A DNA stretch of 7,162 bases from Gemmatimonadota bacterium (GCA_028287225.1 JAQBPZ010000028.1:1-7162), one strand, 5' to 3'; positions 1-6,573 are shown, numbered from the stretch's first letter. The notes: a model not told the origin generated them from the letters alone. Numbers and translations: made by a program.

Positions 1-554
1 TCCGTCACTCGCGGCTCGTCGCCGCCGACGTCGCGCACCGCCTCATCGGGGCACCCGGCGTGATCCTCGTGGCGGTCACGGTGATGCTCTCCACCTTCGG
101 CACGCTCAACGGCACCCTGCTCACGGCGCCGCGCATCTTCTTCGCGATGGCCGACGACGGCCTCTTCTTCCGCAAGGTGGCCGCGGTGCACCCGAAGTAC
201 GGCACGCCGTACGTCTCCATCCTCCTGACCACCGGGCTGGGCGTCGTGTTCGTGCTGCTCCGCACCTTCGAGCAGCTCGCCGACACCTTCGTCACGGCCA
301 TCGTGCCGTTCTACGCGCTGGCCGTCGCGGCGATCTTCGTGCTGCGCCGGCGTGCCGACTACGACCCGCCCTTCAAGGTGCCGCTCTACCCCGTGGTCCC
401 CGCCCTCTTCATCCTCGCGTCGTTCTTCCTGCTCGGCAACGCGATCATCGACTCCTCCAGCCGCTGGCAGACCCTCGGCGTCCTCGGCGTGGTGCTGCTG
501 GGCATTCCGGTGTACTTCCTGACGGTCGGTCGCGCCACCGCGACGACTCGGTAA
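1..554 (+). CDS. APC-family amino-acid permease, C-terminal part (5' end outside window)
   Basis: This is the last 183 residues of an inner-membrane secondary transporter of the amino acid-polyamine-organocation (APC) superfamily, which would import or exchange amino acids. The reading frame is open from base 3 and has no start of its own. The GTG at base 60 lies inside a membrane segment and is not a credible start. The visible protein begins in a loop and a hydrophobic helix, followed by the family's typical stretch STFGTLNG, then PRIFFAMADDGLFFR and VHPKYGTPY (about visible residues 30-66). In this family that stretch joins two membrane helices. About four further hydrophobic segments follow, with a short basic loop LRRRADYDPPFKVPLYP before the last pair. 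The protein ends naturally at a TAA (552-554). The substrate cannot be told from this part. It converges on mlaD across a 140-bp gap that carries a large palindrome. The family call is firm; any finer name would be a guess. Confidence 0.88.
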   Translation, partial: RHSRLVAADVAHRLIGAPGVILVAVTVMLSTFGTLNGTLLTAPRIFFAMADDGLFFRKVAAVHPKYGTPYVSILLTTGLGVVFVLLRTFEQLADTFVTAIVPFYALAVAAIFVLRRRADYDPPFKVPLYPVVPALFILASFFLLGNAIIDSSSRWQTLGVLGVVLLGIPVYFLTVGRATATTR

Positions 555-572
555 GCGCGGCGTCGACCGCTG

Positions 573-670
573 CAACGCGGAGGGCGCAGAGGAAGCAGAG
601 AGGGCGCAGAGGAGAACCGTTGCCGGTTTCTCTGCGCCCTCTCTCTTGTCCCTCTGCGTCCTCTGCGTTG
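573..670. repeat. Long imperfect palindrome between convergent genes; possible bidirectional terminator
   Basis: The left arm (573-619) and right arm (624-670) are inverted copies built from a CAACGCRGAGGRCGCAGAGG-type unit, around a 4-base loop at 620-623. The inner part contains a perfect 14-bp match, 597-610 against 631-644. The left arm also repeats 13 bases exactly (AGGGCGCAGAGGA at 581-593 and 601-613). The element sits between the stops of two converging genes, a place where a two-way transcription stop is useful. No run of T follows on either strand, so it is not a textbook intrinsic terminator. I recall similar CTCTGCG-rich repeats scattered through other high-GC genomes, so it may be a dispersed repeat family. 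That point cannot be shown from one copy. Confidence 0.75.
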
Positions 671-694
671 AAGCTCGTGCCTCGCGGGAGGGGG

Positions 695-1597
695 CTAGAA
701 GATGCTCAGGTTGATGTACTTGCGCGGGTTCTTCTTCAGGTCCGCGAGCACCGAATCCGCCTGCGTCACCAGCCCGCGCAGGTCGGCGTAGAGCAGGGTG
801 TCCCGCATCAGCTTGCCCACGTTCCCCTCGCCGCGCTCGATTCCGCCGAGCAGCGCGTTCGCGCGGCGGCTCGTCGAGTCCAGGTTCGACGCGATGCGCG
901 TGAGGCTCGCGCTCGACGTGCGGAAGTTCGCCAGCGTCGAGTCGATCTTCGCCGAGTCCACGGCGCTGGCCGCGCGGCGGAACGACGCCATCGTCAGCGT
1001 GAGGTTGCGGTTCTGCTCCGCGGCGATCGCGGTCAGCTGCGCCGAGAGCTGGGCGGCCGACGCCGACACCGTCGCGGCGTTCGCCATCGTGCGACGCATG
1101 TCCTTCATCCCCCCCGACGCGAACAGCTCCGCGTTGATGGTCTTCGTCATCACCTGCACCGTGCCGGCGATGGAGTCCACCTTGTTCATGATCGCCTGGA
1201 TGTCGGTGTCGGCCGGTCCGACCTTGACCGTGTCGCCCGGCGCGAACACCTCCTTGCTCGGCCCCGACGGCGTCAGCGCGATCGCCGCGTCGCCGAAGAT
1301 GCCGATCGGCTTCACGCTCGCCAGCGAGTTCCGCGGCACCTTCACGTCGTCGTTCACGCGGAGGAACACGTCGAGGTAGCCGTCGTCGCGCAGCTTGACG
1401 TCGGCCACCGCGCCCACGCTCACGCCGGCCAGCAGCACGGGCTGCCCGGGCTTCAGGTTCTGCCCCCAGGCGAACTTCGTGTAGAGCGGATAGCCCGACG
1501 ACAGGCCGCCGCGCACCAGCCACAGGGTGCCGAGCAGGCCGATGGCCACCGCCGCCGTGAGGAACACTCCAACCAGGACTTCGTCGCGCCGTTTCAT
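695..1597 (-). CDS. mlaD: MlaD-like MCE-domain lipid-transport protein
   Basis: The 300-residue protein is the periplasmic lipid-binding subunit of a Mla-type ABC transporter, which moves phospholipid between the inner and outer membranes. A single N-terminal helix (about residues 8-28) anchors it in the inner membrane. The MCE domain follows at about 37-115, with the family pattern NLKPGQPVLLAGVSVGAV and later PIGIFGDAAIALTPSG. Residues 130-250 are Ala/Ser/Thr-rich and predicted helical, as expected for the helices that gather in the MCE hexamer. The tail GNVGKLMRDTLLYADL...LKKNPRKYINLSIF is the usual end of this subfamily, so the gene is complete. The start is the ATG at 1597, which gives MKRRDEVLVG. 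It overlaps the mlaE stop as ATGA and has no Shine-Dalgarno sequence, so translation is probably coupled to mlaE. A longer frame reaching 1915 only reads mlaE out of frame. It is the last gene of the operon. Confidence 0.93.
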   Translation of the reverse strand: MKRRDEVLVGVFLTAAVAIGLLGTLWLVRGGLSSGYPLYTKFAWGQNLKPGQPVLLAGVSVGAVADVKLRDDGYLDVFLRVNDDVKVPRNSLASVKPIGIFGDAAIALTPSGPSKEVFAPGDTVKVGPADTDIQAIMNKVDSIAGTVQVMTKTINAELFASGGMKDMRRTMANAATVSASAAQLSAQLTAIAAEQNRNLTLTMASFRRAASAVDSAKIDSTLANFRTSSASLTRIASNLDSTSRRANALLGGIERGEGNVGKLMRDTLLYADLRGLVTQADSVLADLKKNPRKYINLSIF

Positions 1598-2427
1598 GAC
1601 TGTAGGTAAGGGGCGAGGAGCGCCGCCGTCAACGTGTCGAGGATCAGGATGGCCACCGACGTGATCACCACGGCCTTCGCCGTCGCGCGGCCGACGCCCT
1701 CCGCGCCAGCCTCCGTCACGAAGCCTTCGTACGAGCACACCACCGAGATCGCCGCGCCGAACAGCGTCGCCTTCAACAACGAGTAGACGACCTGGAAGGT
1801 GCCGAAGCCGAGTCGCACGCCGGCGATGTAGTCCTGCTTCGTCACCTTCGTGGCGTACACCGACACCAGGTACCCGCTGAACAGCCCCGTCGCATCCGCG
1901 AGCACCACGAGGCACGGCAGCATCAGCAGGCAGGCCAGGATGCGCGGCACGATCAGGAACGCCAGCGGGTCGTACGACAGCGTCTCCAGCGCGTCGATCT
2001 GCTCGGTCACGCGCATCGTCCCGATCTCCGCCGTCATCCGGGCGCCCACGCGGCCCGTCAGGACGAGCCCCGTCAGCAGGGGGCCGAGCTCCAGCACCTG
2101 CATGAGGCGCACCGACAGCCCGATGATGGTGAGCTGCACCCCCGGAAACAGCTGGTAGCGCACCTGGATCGCGATGACGCCGCCGATGAACGCCGCGACG
2201 ATCACCGTGAGCGGCACCGACTCCACGCCGATGAACCGCATCTGGCGGATCGTCTCGGGCACGAACGTCGCCGGATCGCCGAACGCGCGCCCTACGTCGC
2301 GCAGGAAGTAGCCGCGCGCCCCCACCTGCCGGAACACCCCGATGAACCCGCGCGTGATGCGGCGGAAGAACCGGATGCCGGTGCGCTGGACGACGGGATA
2401 CTGCTCCGTCTCGCGCCCGCCGCCCAT
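1594..2427 (-). CDS. mlaE: MlaE-family ABC transporter permease (lipid transport)
   Basis: This 277-residue integral membrane protein is the permease of a Mla-type phospholipid transporter and partners the MlaD encoded next to it. It shows the MlaE family pattern. An amphipathic N-terminal part is followed by a first hydrophobic segment (about residues 70-90). The conserved core GPLLTGLVLTGRVGARMTAEIGTMRVTEQIDAL spans 115-147, with DPLAFLIVPRILA just after it. The C-terminal signature CSYEGFVTEAGAEGVGRATAKAVV (231-254) is followed by a last helix. The start chosen is the ATG at 2427, 23 bases after the lptG stop. It lacks a strong ribosome site, with only GGA touching it. A TTG at 2454 would overlap the lptG stop as TTGA and add nine residues (MSELDRPLG), so it is a real alternative. 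An ATG at 2514 lies deep inside lptG and is unlikely. No MlaF ATPase gene lies beside it, although one usually does. Confidence 0.93.
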   Translation of the reverse strand: MGGGRETEQYPVVQRTGIRFFRRITRGFIGVFRQVGARGYFLRDVGRAFGDPATFVPETIRQMRFIGVESVPLTVIVAAFIGGVIAIQVRYQLFPGVQLTIIGLSVRLMQVLELGPLLTGLVLTGRVGARMTAEIGTMRVTEQIDALETLSYDPLAFLIVPRILACLLMLPCLVVLADATGLFSGYLVSVYATKVTKQDYIAGVRLGFGTFQVVYSLLKATLFGAAISVVCSYEGFVTEAGAEGVGRATAKAVVITSVAILILDTLTAALLAPYLQS

Positions 2428-2450
2428 TCCGAGCGGCCGATCGAGCTCGC

Positions 2451-3539
2451 TCAACGGCGCACGCGGGCCAGGAGCACGATCCCGACGATCCCGAACAGGA
2501 TGTTGGGCACCCACGCCGCCACGTCAGGGGGGAGCAGGGCCTTGCCGCCGACGGCCTTGGTGAGCTGGATCAGCATGAGGAAGGTGATGGTGGTCGCGAG
2601 GCTCACGCCGATGCCGTACGCCGTGCCGCCGCGCTGCGTGCTCGTGGCAAGGGGCGCGCCGAACATCGCGATCACCAGGCAGGTCACCGGGATCGCGATC
2701 TTCAGCATCCGCTCCACGCGCAGCACGTTCGCGTCGCCACCGGATCGCTCCAGCGACCGGATGAATCGCGACAGCTCGCGGAACCCCATCTCGTTGGGGC
2801 TCCGCGGCCTCGCCATCAGCTCGATGGGGCGCTCGGTCATGCGAAGGTCCTGCATCTGCGCGAAGCTCCACGCCGCGCTCGGCGTGCTGTCGTTGATGAT
2901 GTGCATCTCGCCCGCCTCGAGGGTCCACCGCTGCTGCCCCGCGTCCCAGCGGCCGCCGCGCGACGAGACCAGGACGGTCGGGTAATCCGGCCCGCTTCCC
3001 TTTCGTTCGATCTGCACGTGGTCGAGCGTGCCCTGGGCGACGTCCAGCCCCTGCGCCTTGTACACGCGCCCGTACTCGGCCGCAAAGGCGAAGTTGCCGC
3101 GCTGCGTGCCCGACTGCGCCTTGTCCTCCTGGAGCAGCACCTGGCGCCGCGCGTCGGTGATCGGCACCACCTCCGCGATCAGCAGGTCCAGTCCCGTGGC
3201 GAGCAGCGCGCCAAGCATGATGGGCGCGATGAACCGGTAGAAGCTGATCCCGGACGCATTCGCTGCCGTGATCTCCGAATGCCGCGTGAAGTTGCCGATC
3301 GCGAACACCGTCGCGAACAGCACCGACGCCGGCAGCGCCATGAACATCGACTGCGGCATCCAGTAGACGTAGCTCAGCGCGATGTCCGCCCGCGGCAGGT
3401 TGCGGCTCAGGTACTGCGGCAGGTGGTCGGTGAGGTCGATGATGATCAGCAGCAGCGGCAGTCCCAGCGCCGTGGAGCAGAAGATCTTCACCCACTCGCC
3501 GAAGACGTAGCGGTCGAGCGGCCGCACGAGGCGTCCCAT
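2451..3539 (-). CDS. lptG: LptG-like lipopolysaccharide export permease (YjgP/YjgQ family)
   Basis: This 362-residue protein is one half of the inner-membrane LptF-LptG permease that, powered by the LptB ATPase, extracts lipopolysaccharide and passes it to LptC and LptA. It has the normal family length and layout. Three N-terminal helices lie at about residues 18-36, 60-82 and 102-123, with LDRYVFGEW before the first and the cytoplasmic motif RHSEITAANASGISFYRFIAP (87-107) before the third. A periplasmic beta-jellyroll occupies about 125-255. A linker with NEMGFRELSRFIRSL leads to three C-terminal helices after RVERMLKIAIPVTCLVIAMFGAPLA. Two adjacent ATGs exist, at 3542 and 3539. The ribosome site GGGAGG (3551-3546) is 3 bases from the first and 6 from the second, so I chose 3539. 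Either start overlaps the lptF stop, so the two genes are probably translationally coupled. Being second in the pair and starting with the LDRY pattern favours LptG over LptF. Confidence 0.9.
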   Translation of the reverse strand: MGRLVRPLDRYVFGEWVKIFCSTALGLPLLLIIIDLTDHLPQYLSRNLPRADIALSYVYWMPQSMFMALPASVLFATVFAIGNFTRHSEITAANASGISFYRFIAPIMLGALLATGLDLLIAEVVPITDARRQVLLQEDKAQSGTQRGNFAFAAEYGRVYKAQGLDVAQGTLDHVQIERKGSGPDYPTVLVSSRGGRWDAGQQRWTLEAGEMHIINDSTPSAAWSFAQMQDLRMTERPIELMARPRSPNEMGFRELSRFIRSLERSGGDANVLRVERMLKIAIPVTCLVIAMFGAPLATSTQRGGTAYGIGVSLATTITFLMLIQLTKAVGGKALLPPDVAAWVPNILFGIVGIVLLARVRR

Positions 3540-5326
3540 CATGCGCCTCCCGCCGTGCGGCCGGGTCGCGGGCCGCGCCCGAACCACAGCTTGATCCGGT
3601 CCACGCGGTCCGACCACCCGCCCCCACGCCCGGTGTTCTGGTCCTTGCCCATGCGGAACAGCAGCACGACGCCGACCAGGGTGAGGAGCACGTTCGTTCC
3701 CCACATCGCCCAGAACGGGGGCACCTTTCCCTCGTTCGCCAGCGCTTCGCCCCCGATCAGCCCCACGTAGTACAGCGCGAACACCAGCAGGCTCACGCCG
3801 AGCACGAGGCCCACGCCGCCGCGCGGAAAGCGCACCGCGAGCGGGGCGCCGAGCACGGCGAAGATCAGGCAGGCCGCCGCGAGCGAGAACTTCTTGTGGA
3901 TCTCGATCTCGTACCGGTTGCGCGTCTTCGTCGCCATGTCCAGCCGGACCCTGGCTTCCATCGTGCGCACGTCGCCGATGTCGGTGGTGGGCATCAGCTT
4001 CGCCGTGCTCGGCGTCACCGTCGTCGGCCGGTCCGCGGCCCCGCCCACCGGAGGCACCACGGGAACGGGCGCCGGCGCCGCACCACGCACGGGCGACTGC
4101 GTTCCTGCGGACATCGGTGCACCGCTGCGCGGTGACGCGATCCCCGCCATCATCGCCTTGTGCAGGCTGTCGCGGCGGGCGACCTCGGCGCGGAGCTGCC
4201 GCCGCGCCCGGGCCGAGGAGTCCGCGGTCGGCGCACGCGTCGCGCTGTCACGCGCGGCCGTGTCACGCGCCGCCGTGTCCCGCACCGGTACCGTATCCGC
4301 GGCCGCCGCACGAGGCGGCAGCCCCTCGGCGTGCGCCTCCTTCACCCTGAGGAGGCTGCGGAGCACGCTGCAGTATACCCAGCCGATCCCGCCCGGGTCC
4401 GGCGCCGCCATGGCCGCCTCGCGGTTCATGGAGGGGGCGTAGGGCAGCTGCTCCGGCGCGTTGGCCACCGCGTCGTAATCCCGCCGCGCGAGCCGGTACG
4501 CCCCCTCGGCGATGCGCAGCCGGTTCTGCATCTCGCAGATCCCCATCTCGCGGTCGCCCTTGGAGGCGGAATCGCTCTCCGTCTTCTTGAAGTCGCGCGT
4601 CACGTCGCGGATCCGGATGCGGTCGTGCTTGAAGAACAACCGGTCCAGCTGGCCGGGCGTCTCCGTGGAGACCTCCTGCATCTGCCCGCGGTACAGGTCG
4701 AGGTTGATGTCGGTGCGGTTGGCGTCCATCATGATCCGCCCCGCGTCCGCGTAGATCGTCTTGCGGCGCATCGGGTCCGACAGGTCGTAGATCACGACCT
4801 CCTTCATCCGGCCGGACTCCCCGCTGTGGTCGATCTTCCCCGCCTTGAGGTAGAGCTTCCCCTCGGCGATCGTGTTGATCACCTGCTCCTTCAGCAGGAA
4901 GGTCGGCTTGGTCTGCGAGATGTCGTCCTGCAGCACCTTGAGCCGGTGGTTCGCGCGGGGCAGCACCTGGTCGTTGAACGCGAGCAGCCCGATGGACCAC
5001 ACCAGCCCGCCGCCGATCGCCGGCGCCACCATGCGCCACGGGCTCACGCCGCTGGCCTTGAGCGCGGTGACCTCGTTCTCCGCGGCCAGCCGGCTGAAGG
5101 CATAGAGCACCGCCACCAGCACCGACATCGGCACCGTCAGTGCGACGGTGAAGGGGATCGACAACAGGAAGAACTCGCCGATCACCCCCCACGACAGCCC
5201 CTTTCCCACCAGCTCGCCGAACTGCCGAGAGATGAAGTTGAGCAGCATGAGCGACGTCAGCGCGGTGAGCGCGAACGTCAGCGGGCCGGCATGCTCCCTG
5301 AGCACATACTTGCTGATGATCTTCAA
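3539..5326 (-). CDS. lptF: LptF-like lipopolysaccharide export permease with a ~210-residue insertion
   Basis: This 595-residue protein is the partner of LptG in the lipopolysaccharide exporter. It is far longer than usual; E. coli LptF has 366 residues. Three N-terminal helices lie at about residues 15-35, 48-76 and 98-118, with the family motif ENEVTALKASGVSPWRM at 83-99. A jellyroll region follows (about 125-245). The family's C-terminal half resumes at RNRYEIEIHKKFSLAAACLIFAVLGAPLAVRFPRGG (469-504), with helices at about 480-497, 504-527 and 538-557 and a basic cytoplasmic tail. Between REMGICEMQNRL (259-270) and RNRYEIEIH lies an extra segment. It is first helical, then Ala/Arg/Asp/Thr-rich with a fivefold-residue repeat, then Pro-rich (VPVVPP). 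It should lie in the periplasm. The start is a TTG at 5326, because MKIISKYVLREH matches the usual beginning of LptF and no in-frame ATG or GTG lies nearby upstream. A weak GGA ribosome site is 7 bases upstream. The open frame continues to 6184 only as antisense of the M28 gene. Confidence 0.9.
   Translation of the reverse strand: MKIISKYVLREHAGPLTFALTALTSLMLLNFISRQFGELVGKGLSWGVIGEFFLLSIPFTVALTVPMSVLVAVLYAFSRLAAENEVTALKASGVSPWRMVAPAIGGGLVWSIGLLAFNDQVLPRANHRLKVLQDDISQTKPTFLLKEQVINTIAEGKLYLKAGKIDHSGESGRMKEVVIYDLSDPMRRKTIYADAGRIMMDANRTDINLDLYRGQMQEVSTETPGQLDRLFFKHDRIRIRDVTRDFKKTESDSASKGDREMGICEMQNRLRIAEGAYRLARRDYDAVANAPEQLPYAPSMNREAAMAAPDPGGIGWVYCSVLRSLLRVKEAHAEGLPPRAAAADTVPVRDTAARDTAARDSATRAPTADSSARARRQLRAEVARRDSLHKAMMAGIASPRSGAPMSAGTQSPVRGAAPAPVPVVPPVGGAADRPTTVTPSTAKLMPTTDIGDVRTMEARVRLDMATKTRNRYEIEIHKKFSLAAACLIFAVLGAPLAVRFPRGGVGLVLGVSLLVFALYYVGLIGGEALANEGKVPPFWAMWGTNVLLTLVGVVLLFRMGKDQNTGRGGGWSDRVDRIKLWFGRGPRPGRTAGGA
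3546..3551 (-). promoter_or_regulatory. Ribosome binding site of lptG
   Basis: The - strand reads GGGAGG here, the best Shine-Dalgarno match in the operon, and it lies inside the last codons of lptF. Its 6-base distance to the ATG at 3539, against 3 bases to the ATG at 3542, decides the start of lptG. The start and stop overlap as TGATG. Confidence 0.65.
4238..4282 (-). repeat. 15-bp tandem repeat inside lptF, encoding RDTAA-RDTAA-RDSAT
   Basis: Three head-to-tail 15-bp units on the - strand (4282-4268, 4267-4253, 4252-4238) encode residues 349-363 of LptF. The first two units differ at two third-codon positions and the third is more diverged. The period is a multiple of three, so changes in copy number keep the frame. 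The repeat lies in the lineage-specific insertion, not in the conserved permease. Confidence 0.8.
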
Positions 5327-5376
5327 ATCGGGATCCGATTGTCCGGTCGCACGCGGAACTTCAACATTCGCACGGA

Positions 5377-5403
5377 GTTGTAGCGCGCGCCGCAGGGTGT
5401 AAA
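5377..5403 (-). promoter_or_regulatory. Candidate sigma-70-type promoter of the lptF operon
   Basis: On the - strand, TTTACA (5403-5398; 5 of 6 matches to TTGACA) is followed after 15 bases by TACAAC (5382-5377; 4 of 6 matches to TATAAT). The spacer is shorter than the preferred 17. Transcription would begin near 5370, giving a leader of about 44 bases before the TTG start of lptF. It is among the more A+T-rich spots of the divergent gap, but the match is modest. Confidence 0.3.
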
Positions 5404-5603
5404 TTCCGCCTCCGGCGCACCGAAATTCAAGTCTTTCCTTCGGTCCGCCGCGCGCTTCGGACCCGCGCGCCCGGACCGTGGTGCCAGGGGTACCCCGCAG
5501 CGGGCCCATCGCTCCGGGCATTTCCGTAGCTTGTCTTAGTCCCAGTCGCCCGGCCGCCGCGGCCATCCGCCGGTCCCGCTCCCCGGTCACGCTCACGCTC
5601 GTC

Positions 5604-5608
5604 GAGGT
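5604..5608 (+). promoter_or_regulatory. Ribosome binding site of the M28 gene
   Basis: GAGGT lies 6 bases before the GTG at 5615 and 12 bases before the ATG at 5621. The spacing favours the GTG start. Confidence 0.5.
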
Positions 5609-5614
5609 TCGCTC

Positions 5615-6571
5615 GTGCGGATGTTCACCTTGCTCCTGGCCCTCCTCCCGCTCGCCGCCGGCTGCGACCGGCTGCCGGGCGCCACCCGGCCCAGGACCGC
5701 GTTCGACGCCGCGGCAGCGATGGACTACACCCGGACGCAGCTCGCCTTCGGGCCCCGCGTCCCCGGCAGCGCCGGCTGGACCCGCACCGGCGACTGGATC
5801 GTGACCATGATGAAGGCGCGCGCCGACACGGTGGTGGAGCAGCGCTGGATGCACCGGACCCTGAAGGGCGACTCGATCCCCCTGCGGAACGTGCTCGCCC
5901 GCTGGAACCCGAAGGCGACCCAGCGCATCCTCTACGTCACGCACTGGGACTCGCGGCCCACCGCCGACGAGGACCCCGTCCTCGGCAATCGCGGCACCCC
6001 GATTCCCGGCGCGAACGACGGCGCGGCCGGCGTCGCCCTCCTGGTGGCCATCGGCGATGCGCTCAGGAAGGCGCCCCCCACGGTCGGCGTGGACCTGCTG
6101 TTCGTGGATGGCGAGGACTACGGCGCCAGCTTCGACCCGCCGTACGCGGACGTGCTGCTCGGCTCCCAGTACTTCGCGAGCCACCTCCCCACGCCGGACT
6201 ACCGCCCGATCTTCGGCGTGCTCTGGGACATGATCGCGGACAAGGACCTCAACATCCTCCAGGAATCACATTCGCTGAGCGCCGCTCCCGAGGTGGTCTC
6301 GCGCGTCTGGCAGCGCGCCGCCGACCTCGGCTACAGCCGCTACTTCCTGCCGACGGGCGGCTACGAGGTCACCGATGACCACGTGCCCCTCATCGAGCGC
6401 GGCCTCCGCGTCATCGACGTGATCGACCTGGACTACGGCCCCCCCACGCCCGACGGCCACGCGAGCCCCAGCTACCACCACACCCTGCAGGACACGATCG
6501 ACAAGATCTCCCAGCAGAGCCTCCAGATCGTCGGCGACGTGGCGCTCTCGCTGCTGATGGATACGTATTGA
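5615..6571 (+). CDS. M28-family metallopeptidase / glutaminyl-peptide cyclotransferase-like lipoprotein
   Basis: This 318-residue exported protein belongs to the zinc-dependent M28 fold, which includes aminopeptidases and animal-type glutaminyl cyclases. Residues 1-17 form a lipoprotein signal. A hydrophobic run LLLALLPLAAGC ends at Cys17, which would be lipidated; the -3 position is Ala, which is acceptable but not ideal. Candidate metal and catalytic residues are His110 and Asp112 in YVTHWDSRPTAD, Asp135 in PIPGANDGAAG, Glu167 and Asp168 in LLFVDGEDYG, Asp205 in LWDMIADKDL, and His288/His289 in SYHHTLQDT. These are in the family's order, and all expected sites are filled. DGED at 165-168, where cyclases usually have DGEE, and the DMIADKDL segment point to the cyclase-like bacterial branch, but peptidase and cyclase cannot be separated by eye. 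The GTG start has a GAGGT ribosome site. The gene is transcribed away from the lpt-mla operon and appears to stand alone. Its stop is followed three bases later by a repeat array. Confidence 0.88.
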   Translation: MRMFTLLLALLPLAAGCDRLPGATRPRTAFDAAAAMDYTRTQLAFGPRVPGSAGWTRTGDWIVTMMKARADTVVEQRWMHRTLKGDSIPLRNVLARWNPKATQRILYVTHWDSRPTADEDPVLGNRGTPIPGANDGAAGVALLVAIGDALRKAPPTVGVDLLFVDGEDYGASFDPPYADVLLGSQYFASHLPTPDYRPIFGVLWDMIADKDLNILQESHSLSAAPEVVSRVWQRAADLGYSRYFLPTGGYEVTDDHVPLIERGLRVIDVIDLDYGPPTPDGHASPSYHHTLQDTIDKISQQSLQIVGDVALSLLMDTY

Positions 6572-6573
6572 AG

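Larger units (their letters stand above)
5327..5614. other. Divergent intergenic region between lptF and the M28 gene
   Basis: These 288 bases must contain the promoters of both the leftward lptF operon and the rightward M28 gene. Besides the promoter candidate, I see AAATTC twice, at 5401-5406 and 5423-5428. The two copies are 22 bases apart, about two helical turns, and would suit a dimeric regulator. There is also a perfect 10-bp palindrome GGGGTACCCC at 5487-5496. No convincing -35/-10 pair is visible for the + strand. An open frame on the - strand crosses the whole region, but it has the character of a shadow of the M28 gene. Confidence 0.5.

Noticed and set aside
620..1609. 329-residue open frame on the + strand
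   Set aside because: It is antisense to mlaD and extremely Arg/His-rich, and it starts inside the palindrome. It is a typical shadow frame in high-GC DNA.
1598..1915. N-terminal extension of the mlaD frame
   Set aside because: It reads mlaE in the wrong frame and is Gly/Arg-rich. The ATG at 1597 gives the proper MlaD anchor helix.
2524..3627. 367-residue open frame on the - strand overlapping lptG
   Set aside because: It is a +1-shifted reading of lptG with repeated Ala/Arg/Gly/His. The lptG frame has the membrane helices and motifs.
4160..5383. 407-residue open frame on the + strand
   Set aside because: It lies opposite lptF, whose protein has clear family motifs. The + frame is Arg/His/Leu-rich without any recognisable domain.
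5512..5545. Possible + strand promoter for the M28 gene around the TAGCTT sequence
   Set aside because: The -10 match is only three of six and no acceptable -35 lies 16-18 bases upstream.
5327..6184. N-terminal extension of the lptF frame (up to 286 residues)
   Set aside because: Most of it is antisense to the M28 gene and has low-complexity Gly/Ala/Val/Arg composition. LptF needs to begin with MKIISKYVLREH, so the extension is not coding.
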